The position numbers were made by a program, and so were the translations under genes. The notes under the pieces were generated by a model that was not told the DNA's origin, did no database searches, and worked only from the letters and a program-made list of their open reading frames with translations. Positions 47,408-59,216 of a stretch of 64,000 nucleotides of DNA are shown piece after piece (the first letter of the stretch is position 1; each line of letters starts with the position of its first letter). The stretch is from Drosophila persimilis. Taxonomy: Eukaryota > Arthropoda > Insecta > Diptera > Drosophilidae. Where the stretch lies: NCBI RefSeq assembly GCF_003286085.1, contig NW_020825332.1:1297001-1361000 (forward strand), read 5' to 3'.

Positions 47408-49087
47408 TCAGTGCTCCTCCGGTGGGGTGCGGAACTCAGAGATCCAGTCGGTGACGCGTAAACGAAAGAGATCCGTCTTGGTCACTATCCAGTCCCGATA
47501 CTGGTGCGGTATATACTCCACCAGTTTTTCAGATATCTCCGGATTCTTGAACATAAGCATGTAGATGAGCAGTATATTGATAACAACGAGCACCATGAAG
47601 GTAACCAGTGTGGACAGGGCAACCTTTTGGAGCATATTTAGCCAGGAGGTGCTGTTGGTCGATTTCTTCTTTTGATTGATCTTCTGACTGGCAGATTTTG
47701 CCCCATTCCCTGCTCCCACAGCATTTACTGGTTTGAATGTTAGGTCTTTCTCCGCGGCTTCGGCCAATTTCTTCAACTTTGCTTTCTTGTTATTTGGTTT
47801 GGTCGACTTCTTGGCCCCTGCTCCGGCGCCATTGGCCAGGGAACTGGTGGACCCATCCCCTCCTGCAGACATTTTGTCAGCACTCTGTTCACGCTCTTGG
47901 GAGACCTGGGCCAGACGGTCGCGTTCGATTTCGGGCTTCAAGTTGGCGCAGACGCTGACCTGCAAAATGCGAGCAAAGTTGCACACAAGAGGCCACTCAA
48001 CCCACTCGAGTGGAGTGGCACTTTCCCACTTACACAGTTCTTGGCCGCCTCTTGGCACTCCTTCATCGTGGAGCACGGACCCACAATCTTCACCCAGGCG
48101 GGTATTAACGGATTGGTCTTCAGGTCCAAATATCGCAGTCGACGAAGTTGGGAAAAGCTCATTGGCAAGTGCTCCAGGCAATTGTTGTAGAGGTCCAGAT
48201 GACGCAAATTCACCAGCAATCCGAAATCTTCGGGCAGATAGCGTATTTGGTTCTTGCTTAGATCGAGCCTTACCAGCTGAGTGAGTATGGGGAAGTGGCG
48301 CTGCAGGGGAAAAATATCCATTAAATGAACTGACTTTCTTAAGTGGTAGGACTTACTCCCAGGTTAGTCAAGCGGTTGCTGGACACATCCAAAACGGTGA
48401 CTCGCTTGAACGAAGCCTGCAAAGGACAAAGGCGTACTGAAAAAGGAGTTGCATTCAGGGAAAGGAAGCAGGGTCACATCACCGAAAAGAAACCCCCAAA
48501 AACGACATACTTTAAAATCTCATTTCCCTTCTTTTTAATTTTTTTGGCAACGCGACCGCACGGAGAGGGGTGGTAAGACCAAAAATCAACCCCCTCAAGC
48601 AGTTTTAGCTGCATTTTCACACACACTCACACTAACACATTAGAGCAACCCACCAACCACTCACACACACACATCACTTCCTCTGCGCTTCCTGAGAAGA
48701 GGGGTAGAGCCGCAGCCATCGTCAGCGTTAATTGCAAGCCAGCCGGCAGGCAGCCAGAGCAACAACAAAACCAACAATGGGAGTAGGGAGCTCTTCTCGC
48801 TCTCTCTCTCTCTCTCTCTGGGTGCACAAGCGAGATAGACTGTGACTAGACTTTTGCCAGACGATAGAAAAGTCAACGAGCAGAAAGGGGACGGTGGATA
48901 ATGCAGATGGAGACACCACACAGCCCAGCCACACATCCGCTGGTGTGTTAATTAGCCCAGTAATTTAACTAATACTCACAATTTCTTTGACCGGTATTTC
49001 GCTCAGCTCCGAGAGACTCAAGTCGCAGTGGTCCTCCTGAACACGATCCTTCACGCTTACTTTTACCTTTTCGCCGGTTTTCGGCAT
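47408..49087 (-). CDS. Lrrc59: Leucine-rich repeat ER membrane protein LRRC59
   Basis: Exons 48980-49087, 48357-48416, 48034-48300 and 47408-47959 join in frame to 328 residues. Leucine-rich repeats run from about residue 22 to 130 (LSLSELSEIP, TVLDVSSNRLTNLG, LVRLDLSKNQIRYLPEDFG, LRHLDLYNNCLEHLP, RYLDLKTNPLIP), capped by a Cys-containing segment (IVGPCSTMKECQEAAKNC). A lysine/alanine-rich linker and one membrane helix (about 258-280, VALSTLVTFMVLVVINILLIYML) follow, with a short tail after it. This is the LRRC59 plan: LRRs in the cytosol and a C-terminal tail anchor in the ER or nuclear envelope. Family knowledge: human LRRC59 (p34) binds ribosomes and helps FGF1 nuclear import. From memory the fly gene is CG3408. 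It lies upstream on the same strand as, and close to, the 3' end of RpS9. Confidence 0.9.
48417..48979 (-). other. First intron of Lrrc59
   Basis: A 563-nt intron with donor GTGAGT and acceptor TTTGCAG. It holds a CT/GA tract (48797-48819) and CACACTCACAC repeats (48619-48671). No RNA gene seen. Confidence 0.8.
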
Positions 49088-49637
49088 TTTATAAGGACAA
49101 TCTCTGCCAATTTCCGTTTCTAAAAAATAACAAGCAAGTGCCGCAAAACTGCGAATCAAAACACAGCCGGACGGCAGAGACAGCCAGAACACCGATAGTA
49201 CTATCGGAGCACGAATGGTACTATCGATGTCTATTTTGTTTAAAATGCACGCACCTTTTCGTTATAGTATAATTAATTGATTATGCATCGAGTACTTTTC
49301 GGAATTTTCAACAATTTAAACTATTGTTGAATATTATTTGTGTTGCGTTGTTACGGGTAAAATCAAGTTATTGATATGTTACTTCTGACAGCTGTAGCAT
49401 CGATATGTTTTTAGCAGCACTGGAAATTCAACTGGGGGACAAGCACATCAATTTAAAGTGGGGCGCGCTTTATTGAAAATATGAATTTTGTCTTGCCCCA
49501 AGAACAATCAAGTGCATGCCCTCTCATAAAACGGCGGACGTCAGCAGCGCCAAAAGGCTAAAACATAAAATATATTTAAACCAAGAGTCTCCCCATTTCA
49601 TCTTATTAAAACCACGTCAACTTTTGGCCATTTTACA
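49088..49637. promoter_or_regulatory. Lrrc59 promoter with a 16-bp palindrome and CGATA motifs
   Basis: CCGATAGTACTATCGG is a perfect 16-bp palindrome at about 49193-49208. It is followed within 15 bp by GGTACTATCGATG, and GCATCGATATG lies near 49397. CGATA-type sites bind BEAF-32/DREF in flies and often separate closely spaced genes. Here they lie between the Lrrc59 start and the RpS9 3' end. Confidence 0.6.
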
Positions 49638-49643
49638 TTTATT
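49638..49643 (-). terminator. RpS9 poly(A) signal
   Basis: TTTATT on the plus strand reads AATAAA on the minus strand, about 66 nt after the RpS9 stop codon. Confidence 0.75.
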
Positions 49644-49708
49644 GTGTAAAACAAAGTTTAAACTATAAAATTTTGCGCCATATAGTCGAATTGGCAGGCT
49701 ACCATAGC

Positions 49709-50762
<1,054 letters not shown>

Positions 50763-50964
50763 GATTCCAACAATTCAACCGTCTGCAAAGCAAATGTAAG
50801 GTTAGTTTTCAATCTCGTGCAATCTCAAACATCCAAATAGATTTTTCTCTGATCTATCTATTTAGCTGTTTGTTGAAGCCTAACACAGTCTTGGTTAGCA
50901 ATATTTTTCACATTTTCACCTATTTTACTGTATATGTTCTGAATCTTGCACACGAGAATTTTTA

Positions 50965-51003
50965 CGTACGTTTCGGTTGGCGATTGGCGAAAGAAGAAAG
51001 AGG
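50965..51003 (-). promoter_or_regulatory. Probable RpS9 start region with 5' TOP tract
   Basis: The transcribed strand reads CCTCTTTCTTCTTTCGCC and then runs into an exon with a possible donor (ACGTAC|GTAAAA). Pyrimidine tracts of this kind start ribosomal protein mRNAs. The acceptor of the 5'-UTR intron (TTTGCAG, ending near 50785) supports a first exon here. The exact start nucleotide is not determined. Confidence 0.5.
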
Positions 51004-51033
51004 TGGACTAGAGCCGTGTCACGGCGGATTTGT

Positions 51034-51216
51034 TGATCAAATATACGGTCTGACCATCAGAAATATACCAGCATATACCGTCTCATTTTAAAAATATACC
51101 GTAAATATACTGACGAATTCAAGTTCTATTATACATATTCCTCGTGTTTGATATTCCGTCGATTATTACTAGCTAGATAGAACTCTCAGCCCTGCCCACA
51201 TAATTTTATCCGAATA
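51034..51216 (-). repeat. Dispersed repeat, copy 2 (upstream of RpS9)
   Basis: Shares GATCAAATATACGGTCTGACC, TCAGAAATATACC and AATATACCGTAAATATACTG with the copies at 28704 and 389, and the CTAGATAGAACTCTCAG / TTTTATCCGA block with copy 1. It lies about 30 bp upstream of the RpS9 TOP tract. Confidence 0.7.
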
Positions 51217-51520
51217 ATGAATAAATGGTTCTTCTTGGCTGGCATTTTTTTAAATACTTGATTTGTTTTCCTGCTACGGCTATTGCTTTGATTGTTTTTG
51301 CTTAAATTTTGGTACCTCAACAACGATCTAACGTCTCGTATATCGATAGGAAATTGAACTTACACCACTTAACCCCCCTCTATTTAAACATTTCAACGAC
51401 TTGAGGTAAATGGCGGAAAATATTACCGATTGTAAATTCTTGTTATATTAGCATGCTATCTAATAATCTTTCCTCTGAACTTAAAAATTGAACTGCATGG
51501 AGTGTATTTTAATATTTTTA

Positions 51521-51818
51521 ATACTCCTCGATTTTGATATTCGGCTGAATATAAGTAGCTAGCTAGGACACTCACCTCTAAACACATCATTATATCCGAT
51601 TGATTAATAAATTTCCTACAAGATTGATGAAAACAAAATGTTTAAATAAAAATGGACATCGTAAATGTAAATTTTGTACATGGCAACTACACATTTGTTA
51701 CATCATTTGCTACACATCAACAACATATTTACGGAGTATGCACATTTGTATTTTCGTTCATTAATTCGTTTAAGAGATCGCTTTAAAATTCGTTGAGATA
51801 GCTTTAAAATTTAGAGAC
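51521..51818 (-). repeat. Dispersed repeat, copy 3
   Basis: Continues the same family: ATACTCCTCGATTTTGATATTC, GCTAGCTAGGACACTCAC, TACATGGCAACTACAC, ACATCAACAACATATTTACG and TTCGTTGAGATAGCTTT match copies 1 and 4. It may be the 3' part of the element at 51034, separated by a later insertion or divergence at 51217-51520. The following 51819-52296 is AT-rich; it ends with the poly(A) signal of the next gene. Confidence 0.7.
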
Positions 51819-52194
51819 TATTTTTGCATGCGTAAAAAAAGTTTATCAAATCCGTCATTTCATTTATTATAGCCTGCATGACAAACATTTATTCATTCTC
51901 CTTTTGCCTAAAAAACCATTAAGAAAATCGTGTGCCTAAATGTAACTCAAGGGAAAATTTGCTAAATAATATCAAATACAATGCTGCGATCATTTAAAAC
52001 AACAACAAGACAACGCAACAAATGCACACAGCAGAAAGCCGGTGATTTTTGTTTGTTTTGATTTACGGTTACTGCTTTTCTCGATTTCCCCTTACATTTT
52101 CTTACTCCATAGCAATCAAAATTATCACAAGTGTGTAATATATTTGCGTTTATTTTGTTGATTCATATAATTATAAAATAATAATTTATTAAAT

Positions 52195-52200
52195 CTGGGT
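52195..52200 (-). terminator. Poly(A) signal of the SPEF1-like gene
   Basis: TTTATT on the plus strand reads AATAAA on the minus strand, about 100 nt beyond the stop codon at 52297-52299. Confidence 0.6.
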
Positions 52201-52296
52201 TTCAGTCACAACGCTCTGCAAATGAGAAACATAAAATTGTAGGCGACAAATTTGAAATAATGTCAAAATCTCTAAATGCAAAGAGATAATACGTAC

Positions 52297-52770
52297 CTAA
52301 AATCCATTCTTGAATGAATTTTTATTTATAAAGAGACATGGAAGAGATACAGAGTCCGGATCACATCGAACTATCTGCTGCTTGGGCATGCTGAACGAGC
52401 GCGGCCTAGCCACGAAGCGTCCCAAGCCCGGATTTTTGCCTGTTGCAATAAAATACAGCAGCGAATCGAGTGCCCAAGTACTTCCCTTAGACAAGTCCTC
52501 CATTGTTTCTCTCGAAAGGTTGACATGTAAGCACTTAAGGACCTTTTCATTGAAGACAATCCAATTGACCAACTTCAAGGCTTGGCTGCTGCGGGGAACA
52601 TAGTATTGCAGTTGCACCAGGCGGCCATACTTGTTCTTCAGGATCTTTGCCACAGGCAGCACGTCCGAGAACTCGCGGCGTGTACGGGCATCTAGCACGA
52701 TGTTATTTTTAACAAGCCACTCATCTAGCACGTCGCGCTCCTTCTCCCTCAGACAACGGATGCTCGACAT
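52297..52770 (-). CDS. SPEF1/CLAMP-like calponin-homology protein
   Basis: A single-exon frame of 157 residues starts at MSSIRCLREKERDVLDEW. The frame remains open to an upstream ATG at 52923, but the shorter start fits the family. Residues about 12-105 match the CH_2 domain of SPEF1/CLAMP: VLDEWLVKNNIVL, RREFSDVLPVAKILKNKYG, LQYYVPRSSQALKLVNWIVFNEKVLKCL. Compare human SPEF1, with LYLWVDNI, RDFSDGVLVAEVIK, NYVPA and KLSNWGHLNRKVL. Family knowledge: this domain binds microtubules in cilia and the sperm axoneme. The protein lacks SPEF1's coiled-coil tail and has a short basic end (VARPRSFSMPKQQ). Intronless and short, it may be a testis-biased gene or retrocopy; expression is inferred. Gene name not known to me. 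Confidence 0.75.
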   Translation of the reverse strand: MSSIRCLREKERDVLDEWLVKNNIVLDARTRREFSDVLPVAKILKNKYGRLVQLQYYVPRSSQALKLVNWIVFNEKVLKCLHVNLSRETMEDLSKGSTWALDSLLYFIATGKNPGLGRFVARPRSFSMPKQQIVRCDPDSVSLPCLFINKNSFKNGF

Positions 52771-54182
52771 TATCCCAGTAAACTGACAATCGTTCGTGAC
52801 TAAACCCAAATGTTTCTTAAACAAAATACTTTTACACAATTTTTTGTTCATTTTAATTACTAAAATGTATAATTCGTGCGCTTGAACGACTAAAATCTGA
52901 CAAGCCAAATAATACTCGATCACGTGTAAAATAATCTAAGCTAAGCTACAGAAAGTAGAAACTCAAAAGAATGCCTTTCAACCCGGGATACATAGTCTTT
53001 TACGTCAGTAATTCACTTCTACAGTTTGGATTTCCGCCATGGGCCCATGTAATCCCATTTGGTAAGGATATTTCTTTGAGTATGTCTTTGAATATGTAAA
53101 ACAGTGTATAATATTGCGGTCTCTTCACTTAGTAGGAGAGGTCCAGATGTTGGTTAATTTTCGTTTCAATTGTGCTTCTAAAGTGAATTTTGGGAGACTA
53201 GTGCCAAACAATGGATGTCCTCGTGTTTTTATCGCCACCTAAATTGTTGACGTCACATCCATTTAAGTTTCAAATTTAAGTTAGTAGGTTTTTCAAACTG
53301 TTTTTGCGACAGAACGTTTCGGGAAGGTCTTTTAGTCTTTCTTGAGATAGATGTTGGGTACTTTGGGCAGTAGTTGAATGTTCACGTTAAATTACGTTGA
53401 ATATGCGGCTTATATACCATCCTCATACTTTTCAACATAGGGGGAAAGTGGGAAACACGACCGCTAAATATGTTCTTGTGTTAATTCTTGCAGTTCGTTT
53501 ATCGTCTTTCTATCTAATCACCTTTTTTTTGGATCTTGGCCCTCGGCTACTGATTTTTATTCCGCTAAATTTGTCTCTATCTCTCTCTCTTCTCATACCA
53601 AGACCAGCTATATTGCTATCTCGCTTCCGTCCGCATACTGCACGATTAAGAGTGGGATAGAGAGATAATAAATAAGGGCCTTGAAGGGATTGCGTAGCCA
53701 CTGCAATTTGAATTCTTCTTTCTGGTAGATAAGGTCATTCTCTATGATTATGCGTTTTTGGGTTTCTCGTAAAAATCGAAAAAAAGCAATTTTGGTACAT
53801 ATCCAACCCCCAACCTGAACAGTCTTTGATTCAGTTATAAACAATTTAATGTAGCATAATATAAAAAAAAATGTAAAACGATTATAAACTTAACTATGTA
53901 TCTGTATATACAAATTATGTCTAATCTATTCGAATACTACAAAATGGGGAAATAGGAATGACAGTTGTTGTAAATGAAATGGTGATATCGTTAAATACTA
54001 TACTGCATGCCGCTGGAAGCCTAGAGAGCTGTGTAATACGAGAGGCCAATCTTTTGTACAGGAATATTACCGGGGAACAAATATCAAAAATTAATTCTTA
54101 CAACTATTTGTGCCTTCTGCTGAACGCATGAAACGTATACTTAAGTACAATCAAATGAGCTTTGCTTTCCGACTTTCGCAGT
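52771..54182. other. Gap between the SPEF1-like and SLC26 genes
   Basis: Contains AT-rich sequence, a CTCTAT tract (53575-53592) and, at 53700-53765, a fragment similar to the body of the element at 44167 (GGTCATTCTCTA.GATT, then TTTGGGTTTCTCGTA). No gene seen. Confidence 0.55.
53700..53765. repeat. Fragment related to the 44167-44631 element
   Basis: AAGGTCATTCTCTATGATTATGCGTTTTTGGGTTTCTCGTA aligns by eye with the corresponding stretch near 44310-44352 of the other element. No ends are recognisable. Confidence 0.5.
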
Positions 54183-56428
54183 TCAAGTCGATTTTCCATT
54201 GAGTCTACTTAGTTCGCTTGGACTACACGCGTCAACTGCATCGCTTGTTCCACGGCTAATTCGAGATTCCACAAGAGGAGCTGCAATCTGCAAGTGAAGC
54301 TCGTAGTCGGGCGCTGCAAAAAGAAAGTTCCAATTACAGAGCTGGGCCAAAATCAAGACTAGATGGTTGAAAGGTGTGCGTGCAGATGGAGTGGGTGGTG
54401 AGTGTAGCAGGTGATTAAACAGAGGTACAAGCTGTAAATGAAAGGAAATGAGAGCCATAATAATGTTGATTGGGTGGAAAGCCAGAGATGAAAGTGGGAG
54501 AGCTCGAATGGGGCTCACTTTGTTCCAAAATGCATTCCAAGTCATCCGGACAGTCTATCGTGGGGAAATCAATGCTGGTTGACTCCTTCAGGATGACCCC
54601 GATATCCTTGTGAGCGCTCATCAAGAACAATGGAACGTTCGCTTTAGCCAGCTCCTTGTGCAGCGACCCCATGCCTCGCGCGGCAGTGAAATCAAAATCT
54701 ACAAGAACGAGCATTAGTCTCCGACGCGTCTAAGGACCAATTAAGATCCTTAAGCTTACCATGCACATGAGCGCAGTCCAGGACCACCGGCGCAGTTCCA
54801 TGCGTCGTCAAGGCTTTAGAGATGCCAGAGCGAACCCACTCGATGGCAGGAAAGTAGAGCGAGCTGTGCTTGGGACGAATCAATATGTAGTTGATGCCAT
54901 TGATGGTTTGCAGCTTGGACACACTCAGAACGGGTCGTGCTGCGCGGTAGACCAGGAAGGCTACATCCGCACCAACGCCCAGCAACAGCCCAATCTCCAC
55001 ACCCACAGCCAGGCTCATCACAAAGGTAATGGCACCTGGCAGTAGCTCCCGACGGCTGCAACGCCACAGTGGTCGGATGACCTCAAACTCAATCATAAAT
55101 ATCACAGCCGAGATGATGACCGCACTGAGAGCGGCCTTCGGTATGTACTGGAAGTACGGCGCCAGCAGGCCCAGTGCCAGAAGGACCAGCACGCTTGTGT
55201 AGCAGCCACCAAGCGGTGTTCGCACCCCACTGGCATGATTGACAGCACTGCGCGAGAAGGAGCCCGTGACCGGCATGGAGCTGCAAAAGGCACCGCAAAT
55301 GTTGCTCATAGAGAGGGCAACCAGTTCCCGGGTGGCACTCAGTCCGGCACCACCAAATGCTTTAGAGATGGCCACGTTTCCGAGCACAGCAATAATGGGC
55401 AATATAAGCATCGAGGGCCCCAGCTCCGACACCTAAAAAGTGTGAGAGAAAGAAAGAGAGATGTGACGTGATATTTCATATTTAATTTTTCTCTTACCAT
55501 TTGCTCAAAGTTCTGCGTAAGCTCGGTGCCATTTTTGTCCAAAATTGTGGTCTCAAACTTGGGCAGTGTGATGTTAGGCAGGCCGCTCTTTACCTTTCCT
55601 GTGAGGATGTACGGACAGGTGTCCATCTGCTTACACGTGCTGTAGGCCAGCACACTGGTCACGAGAACCACCAGAGCATTTCGACCAGTGGCTATCACCC
55701 AAATGGTGCCGCTAATCAATTGCTGTGCTCTCAAGCTGCGGACTCGCCCAGCAAACTTCACGTCTTTTAGTTTCTGTTCAAAAGAGTCTACGTTATATTC
55801 CAAGTACGAGTCCAACTGGATGAATCCTACTCACCCGCAACAGCAGTAGAACCGTAATGGAAACCAGTCCTAGGGTAACATCACCGCGTCGCACCTGGCT
55901 CAGGTTCCCCAGCACGGAGCGCATGGTATTGATGAAATCTGATCCCGAACCTCCACGCAATCCCAATAGGCCCTTTAGTTGAGATGTGCCAATTATAACA
56001 GCCGTGGCCGAAGTGAAACCCACTGTCACCGGCAGCGAAATGAGGTCCACCAGTGCACCCAGCTTCAGCACAGCCATACCCATCTCCACCACACCCGAGA
56101 TGAGGCACAATAGAATGGCGTAGGCCGGTCCCGAGCCCAGTCCAAAGCCTGTGTGCCGGCTGGTCATCAAGGCGAGCAAAGCCGTCGGCCCAATGGTCAC
56201 CTGTCGACAGCTGCCAAGCAAAGCGTAGACAATTCCACCAACGAAAGCCGAGTACAGGCCGTACTGAGGCTCCAGGCCCGCCAGTGTGGCATAGGCCAGT
56301 CCCTGGGGCAACACCGTCAGCCCAACAGTAACCCCAGCTATCATATCGGCCACCGCATCTTGGCCGGTATAGCCATGCAGCCACTTAAGACCCGGAAACA
56401 ATCGATATCCCCAATCCTTCAGGGTCAT
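54183..56428 (-). CDS. SLC26/SulP-family anion transporter
   Basis: Exons 55835-56428, 55498-55773, 54760-55432, 54519-54698 and 54183-54313 join in frame to 617 residues. The N-terminus MTLKDWGYRLFPGLKWLHGYTGQDAVADMIAGVTVGLTVLPQGLAYATLAGLEPQYGLYSAF contains the SulP signature (PQG.AYA..AGL.P..GLYS), followed by GSCRQVTIGPTALLALM. About a dozen hydrophobic segments follow, including GSFSRSAVNHASGVRTPLGG, and a C-terminal STAS domain (about 515-600, APVVLDCAHVHDFDFTAARGMGSLHKEL). Family knowledge: these are membrane exchangers or channels for sulfate, chloride, bicarbonate or related anions; the closest animal group by look is SLC26A11. The ATG exon has an upstream acceptor (CATTGCAG), with a probable 5'-UTR exon starting near 57198. 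Which of the several fly SulP genes it is, I cannot say. Confidence 0.9.
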
Positions 56429-59154
56429 AATTGATTGGTCTGCAATGGAAAAGGCATTATATGGATATAATAATCAGATTCACGGCAGAGGATCGAGAGC
56501 AGGGCAGATATTGTAAGTGGGTTTGGGCTTTTCAAAAGATCTAATACTGAGGTTCAACGACTTGATCATCACAACACAACACGCACTTTGCATAGTCATA
56601 AAAGTCATATACCATACGTGATAGCAAATCCCATCAAAATGGTATTGACTATTAACAGTTGAATGGACGGCAGGGACAGAATAAATATTTCTTTATGTTA
56701 AGGAAAGAGAGGGATTGAGTTAATATCGAATGCTGGATAAAATCTGCATAATCTGTGTGAAATAAAAAAAACAAAGAAGACTGGCTGATGACAGCTCTAG
56801 CAATTATTTTTAACGATTGAGCTACGCTTAGACATATTAAACTTGATATAGGCAAACCGAATCTTGGTGGTTCCGACTTTCATATAATACGTACAGTTTA
56901 AGGCAGATTCAGGCAAAATAATTTTTTTGTATAAAAAGAGGCTAAGTGATAGCCTACACAGACACAAGCACATAATGATAACAATTGTTGTACAGGGTCG
57001 GGAACGCTTACATCTTTGCGTATAGGAACCGTCAAGTAATGAATTCGGTACACCTATTTCGGCCAGGGTAACACACTGATGCTGACAATAAGAATGCGTA
57101 ATCCGGCCAATTCCAAGGCATTTCAACCAAATGCTAGGCCATACCGTCATATCAGTAGCTTCAACACTACAATTTCTAAACCCCTCATAAAACTCACGTA
57201 AGTATTTGCACAAATGTTTCGTTGTTGTTTAACCGCAGAGCACGTTCGATAGCGTTCTAAACTGCTAGAAGCTCTGCGAGCATTTCGATTCCGAAAAGCT
57301 GTTGAACGCTTTGGGCACTGGCCCAAGAATGAGCGAACAGACGGTTCGATTGTTGCTCGCGTGCCCGAAGAACTGTGACCACAGAATAGAATCATTGATC
57401 ACACGACCGTCCCAATTAGCTCAACAAGTGGGAGAGTTGAAAGTATTGGTTGGGTTCGCTTAAAACGTGCTCAATTCGATCTAAACAATTAAGGAATATA
57501 CGTATGGACAAATGAGTTTCTTTGTTTGGCAAATGATTAATATACAATTGAGATTCACCCTTTCATGATAAGGTTATGTAAATTGCGTGTTAACAATTAC
57601 CCTACAATTTTGAACAATTTAACTGTATTATAAATCACTTTACAGGGGAAATTCTATAATATTTATTTGCTTAACAGAGCGTTTACATAGAACAAACAGA
57701 ATTTTTAGTGATGGGGTTTGTGGAATTGATTTGGGCGACTGCGGCTATGAACTTGTTGACGCATTAATTTACACGCCAAGGACACGAGATAAGAACATTC
57801 ATTACCGGCATTGAAAAATATCCATGCCAATTCAATTCAATCTTTTTTATCAGCACCCGAATTCAATGAGGAAGGAATTTCGCGTCACGTACAAGATAAG
57901 GGCCGGAAAAACTAACACCCTGTAAATATGTAAGCCATAAAGTTAAAGTCTGTTAACCTTTTAGAGAAATCAGTGAAATCAGTTCTCCCCTAAAGCCACG
58001 CAGTCGAGAGGATGGAGAGACAACGCACTGTAATTGTCGGTTGATTGTTGACAGACGGCTGCGTGATGGAATCTGCGTGTTTTTTTTTTTGTTTGGTCAA
58101 TGCCTTCCATGACCAACAAAACTAGTTTTCGTTTGCACTCAGTTCAAAAATTTCGTGTTAACTCTCGAAAATAAGGGAACAAGATTGTTTACTTGGGTTT
58201 ATTTATAAATTTAGCTAAGTACATATTTATCTCTTCTGGGATTTTGGGGGCCAAGGTGGAAGAAAGTAGCACACACACACCCGTACACATATTCAATGGG
58301 ACGCCGACACCAAACAGTAGCTTTTCAATGCAGTTAATTTATAAGACAATCACAAGCGCACAGGTACCCATTCATTATAAATTGTTCATTGAAAATTAAG
58401 AGAGAACTACATTTTTTTTTACCGGTGAAATTCGCCAAATAAACTAGTTTTGTTGTGGGGCTTACGAACAGCTGGCGCCAACTAGCTTCTTGAGCATGCA
58501 GCCCTGGTCGGCACAATCAATAAGACCGTACTTGCAGAGAGAGGTTAGGTTAGTTAGTGAGGTTAGTCCTAGTACTCAGATCCGAAAAAAGTTTTGCTAC
58601 AAAAAACCTAGTACTCAGATCAACTAAATTTGCTGTCGGTTAGGCAGAGTGAGACCAGATGTGCACGCTCTACGGTTACACTGTTGTATTTGTTTATAAA
58701 TAAAATCAGTGAAAAATTAAAATTTTGTATGAAAGCAAGCAGGAATGCTTGGAAATGTTTTCCACTTGTTTATTCATTTATACTAAGTTATGTTTTGATG
58801 AATAAAACTATTCAAAAATAATACTTGCAAAGAATCGGGGAAATATGACTGGATCAAGGATCTGGAACGACCAGATCGGCCCACAAATAGTTAAGAATAT
58901 AGGATATATATGTGTTTAGAAAATATCCTTGATCTTTATTCCTTGATAAAAAATGTCGTCTAGTGGTCGTGCCTAGCAAAATACCATTCCATCGGCTTTT
59001 TTAGTTCTTATCGGTATTTCATTATTTGGTACTGAATTTTGCCAGCGTACAGCCGCTAGCAAAAATGTTTTGCTAGCAGAAATTTTCTTATCGGTTTCAT
59101 ACGTTATCATCCCTAAATTAGCTCGTGTACACTTATTTCGTGAATACTATGACG
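56429..59154. other. SLC26 upstream region and intergenic gap
   Basis: Includes the SLC26 5'-UTR intron (56440-57197) and a probable non-coding exon from about 57198 with donor GTGAGT. The remainder is AT-rich. A Cys-rich coding-like remnant lies at 58466-58538 and a possible repeat-derived stretch at 58975-59110 (TTATCGGTATTTC, GCTAGCAAAAATGTTTTGCTAGC). No intact gene seen. Confidence 0.5.
58466..58538 (-). pseudogene. Isolated Cys-rich coding-like exon
   Basis: On the minus strand, after a pyrimidine-rich acceptor-like stretch (CTAACC...CTCTCTCTGCAAG), a frame reads YGLIDCADQGCMLKKLVGASCS followed by a stop. The four cysteines and the compact end resemble the C-terminus of a small secreted Cys-rich peptide. 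I found no signal-peptide exon within 1 kb upstream and the acceptor would be the unusual AAG. It could be a last exon, a remnant, or chance. Confidence 0.2.
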
Positions 59155-59189
59155 TTTTTTCGGTATATTTCTGAGGGTCAGACCGTAGA
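59155..59189 (+). repeat. Dispersed repeat fragment, copy 5 (upstream of Pop2 leader)
   Basis: CGGTATATTTCTGAGGGTCAGACCGTA is the reverse complement of the ATATACCGTCTGACCCTCAGAAATATACC block seen in copies 2 and 4. Relative to the direction of the nearby gene (plus) its orientation is the same as at the other genes. Confidence 0.65.
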
Positions 59190-59206
59190 TGTTGACAATA
59201 AATCCG

Positions 59207-59216
59207 CGGTCACACT
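59207..59216 (+). promoter_or_regulatory. Core promoter motif 1 upstream of the Pop2 leader
   Basis: GCGGTCACACTG matches YGGTCACACTR. It is followed by about 280 nt of leader-like sequence ending in a donor (AATGG|GTAAGC at 59498), so it probably starts a Pop2 5'-UTR exon (about 59220-59497). A second leader exon, ending at 60091 (GACGAT|GTAAGT), may be an alternative. Assignment to Pop2 is inferred from position and from the acceptor ending at 60564. Confidence 0.5.

Noticed and set aside
54761..55298. Alternative frames overlapping the SLC26 exons
   Set aside because: They overlap the transporter coding exons, whose frame is supported by five in-phase splice joins and the SulP signature.
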